Shown: piece after piece, positions 5,434-5,927 of the stretch
Layout of the letters: every line of letters begins with the position of its first letter
Position numbering within the stretch: the stretch's first letter is position 1
Assembly (NCBI GenBank): GCA_023416515.1
Contig: JAEZHP010000169.1
Location: forward strand, 1-5,927
DNA length: 5,927 nucleotides
Direction of reading: 5' to 3'
Source of the DNA: Pseudomonadota bacterium
GTDB lineage: Bacteria > Pseudomonadota > Alphaproteobacteria > Sphingomonadales > Sphingomonadaceae
Made by a program: the position numbers and the translations under genes
Notes under the pieces: model-generated
Seen by the model: only the letters and a program-made list of their open reading frames with translations
What the model was told of the DNA's origin: nothing
Databases searched by the model: none

Positions 5434-5927
5434 ATGCCGATCGAGCTCAAGATGCCCGCGCTCTCTCCGACCATGGAGGAAGGCACGCTCGCCAAATGGC
5501 TGGTGAAGGAGGGCGACGACGTCAGCTCCGGCGACATCCTCGCGGAAATCGAGACCGACAAGGCGACGATGGAGTTCGAAGCGGTCGACGAAGGCAAGAT
5601 CGCGAAGATTCTCGTTGCCGAAGGCACCGACGGGGTGAAGGTCGGCCAACCGATCGCGATCCTGGCGGCAGAGGGGGAGGACGTGAGCAAGGCTGCGGCT
5701 GCAAAACCCTCTCCCCCTGCGGGAGAGGGAAGCGAGGCGAAGCCGAAGCAGGGTGAGGGGGCGGCGAGACCCGCGCCTTCCCCTCCGAAGGCTGCCACCT
5801 CGCCCCCCGCCCCCTCACCCTCCGCCGCTAAAGCGGCTCCCCCCTCTCCCACGAGGGGAGAGGAAGAGAGAATTAAGGCGTCCCCGCTCGCGCGCCGGAT
5901 CGCCGCCGACAAGGGGATCGACCTCGC
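5434..5927 (+). CDS. pdhC: Pyruvate dehydrogenase complex E2, dihydrolipoamide acetyltransferase (5' part)
   Basis: The first 164 codons are present and the frame is open at the window end. E2 forms the core of the pyruvate dehydrogenase complex and transfers the acetyl group from its lipoyl arm to CoA. Residues 1-80 are a lipoyl domain with the lipoylated lysine K43 in ETDKATME. Residues about 82-145 are an Ala/Pro-rich linker. From I147 the sequence reads KASPLARRIAADKGIDLA, the start of the peripheral subunit-binding domain that docks E3 or E1. That domain separates E2 from the E1-beta subunit, which in alphaproteobacteria can also carry an N-terminal lipoyl domain but goes straight into the transketolase fold. 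The 2-oxoglutarate or branched-chain E2 is less likely given the MPALSPTMEEG N-terminus. The catalytic acetyltransferase domain lies beyond the window. Most of the linker (residues 92-144) is encoded by two inverted palindromic repeats. The gene has its own start region and no E1 gene directly upstream. Confidence 0.92.
   Translation, partial: MPIELKMPALSPTMEEGTLAKWLVKEGDDVSSGDILAEIETDKATMEFEAVDEGKIAKILVAEGTDGVKVGQPIAILAAEGEDVSKAAAAKPSPPAGEGSEAKPKQGEGAARPAPSPPKAATSPPAPSPSAAKAAPPSPTRGEEERIKASPLARRIAADKGIDL
5707..5762 (+). repeat. Palindromic repeat unit inside pdhC linker (left copy)
   Basis: This 56-bp unit opens with a perfect 9-bp stem, CCCTCTCCC (5707-5715) and GGGAGAGGG (5721-5729), with a 5-base loop, and ends in GGGTGAGGGGGC. 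It is read in frame as residues 92-109 or so of E2 (PSPPAGEGSEAKPKQGEG). The same unit, inverted, is at 5809-5863. Confidence 0.85.
5809..5863 (-). repeat. Palindromic repeat unit inside pdhC linker (right, inverted copy)
   Basis: This 55-bp unit is the inverted counterpart of 5707-5762. It starts GCCCCCTCACCC (5809-5820), has a 6-bp stem GCCGCT/AGCGGC at 5824-5837, and closes with the 8-bp stem CCTCTCCC (5843-5850) and GGGAGAGG (5856-5863). It is read in frame as the second part of the E2 linker. A further 6-bp hairpin (GCCTTC/GAAGGC, 5775-5792) lies between the two units at the centre of the symmetry. Confidence 0.85.

Noticed and set aside
5294..5434. 47-codon N-terminal extension of the universal stress protein
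   Set aside because: Its ATG falls at the pdhC start, the residues do not fit the Usp fold, and a good Shine-Dalgarno sequence precedes the internal GTG at 5293.
5434..5927. Pyruvate dehydrogenase E1-beta with N-terminal lipoyl domain
   Set aside because: After the linker the sequence enters a peripheral subunit-binding domain (ASPLARRIAADKGIDLA), which E1-beta lacks and E2 has.

Overview
The window looks like core chromosome of a high-GC alphaproteobacterium, most likely a member of the Sphingomonadales. This is a judgement from the protein types (a short 872-residue ValRS, a lipoyl-bearing PDH subunit starting MPIELKMPALSPTMEEG), from codon use, and from the dispersed CGTCATTGCGAG-type and CCCTCTCCC/GGGAGAGGG-type palindromic repeats. 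No rRNA or other taxonomic marker is present.

Layout, left to right. (1) 1-272, plus strand: the 3' end of a diacylglycerol-kinase/YegS-like lipid kinase, which runs tail to tail into the next gene with a 17-bp overlap. (2) 256-1728, minus strand: a MATE-family multidrug/cation antiporter. (3) 1723-1804: an 82-bp inverted pair of dispersed repeats between the MATE gene and valS. (4) 1818-4436, minus strand: complete valS. (5) 4484-4836: a compact cassette of two inverted copies of the same repeat, with a single small GIY-YIG nuclease gene filling the space between them. (6) 4838-5293, minus strand: a universal stress protein. (7) 5294-5433: a divergent intergenic region. (8) 5434 to the window end, plus strand: the first 164 codons of the pyruvate dehydrogenase E2 gene (lipoyl domain, linker, start of the E3/E1-binding domain).

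The genes are mostly housekeeping: translation (valS), central carbon metabolism (pdhC), stress (Usp), membrane export (MATE) and lipid metabolism. The four minus-strand genes (usp, GIY-YIG, valS, MATE) could be partly co-transcribed, with repeats in two of the junctions.

The most interesting material is the repeats. The GIY-YIG gene starts on the last base of one repeat copy and its stop codon abuts the other. The solo repeat pair at 1723-1804 has the same short-arm/long-arm architecture with only 15 bp in place of the gene. Together these suggest a minimal mobile element (a one-gene nuclease cassette) and an empty, non-autonomous relative. Independently, a second palindromic repeat family has been absorbed in frame as most of the interdomain linker of the E2 protein.
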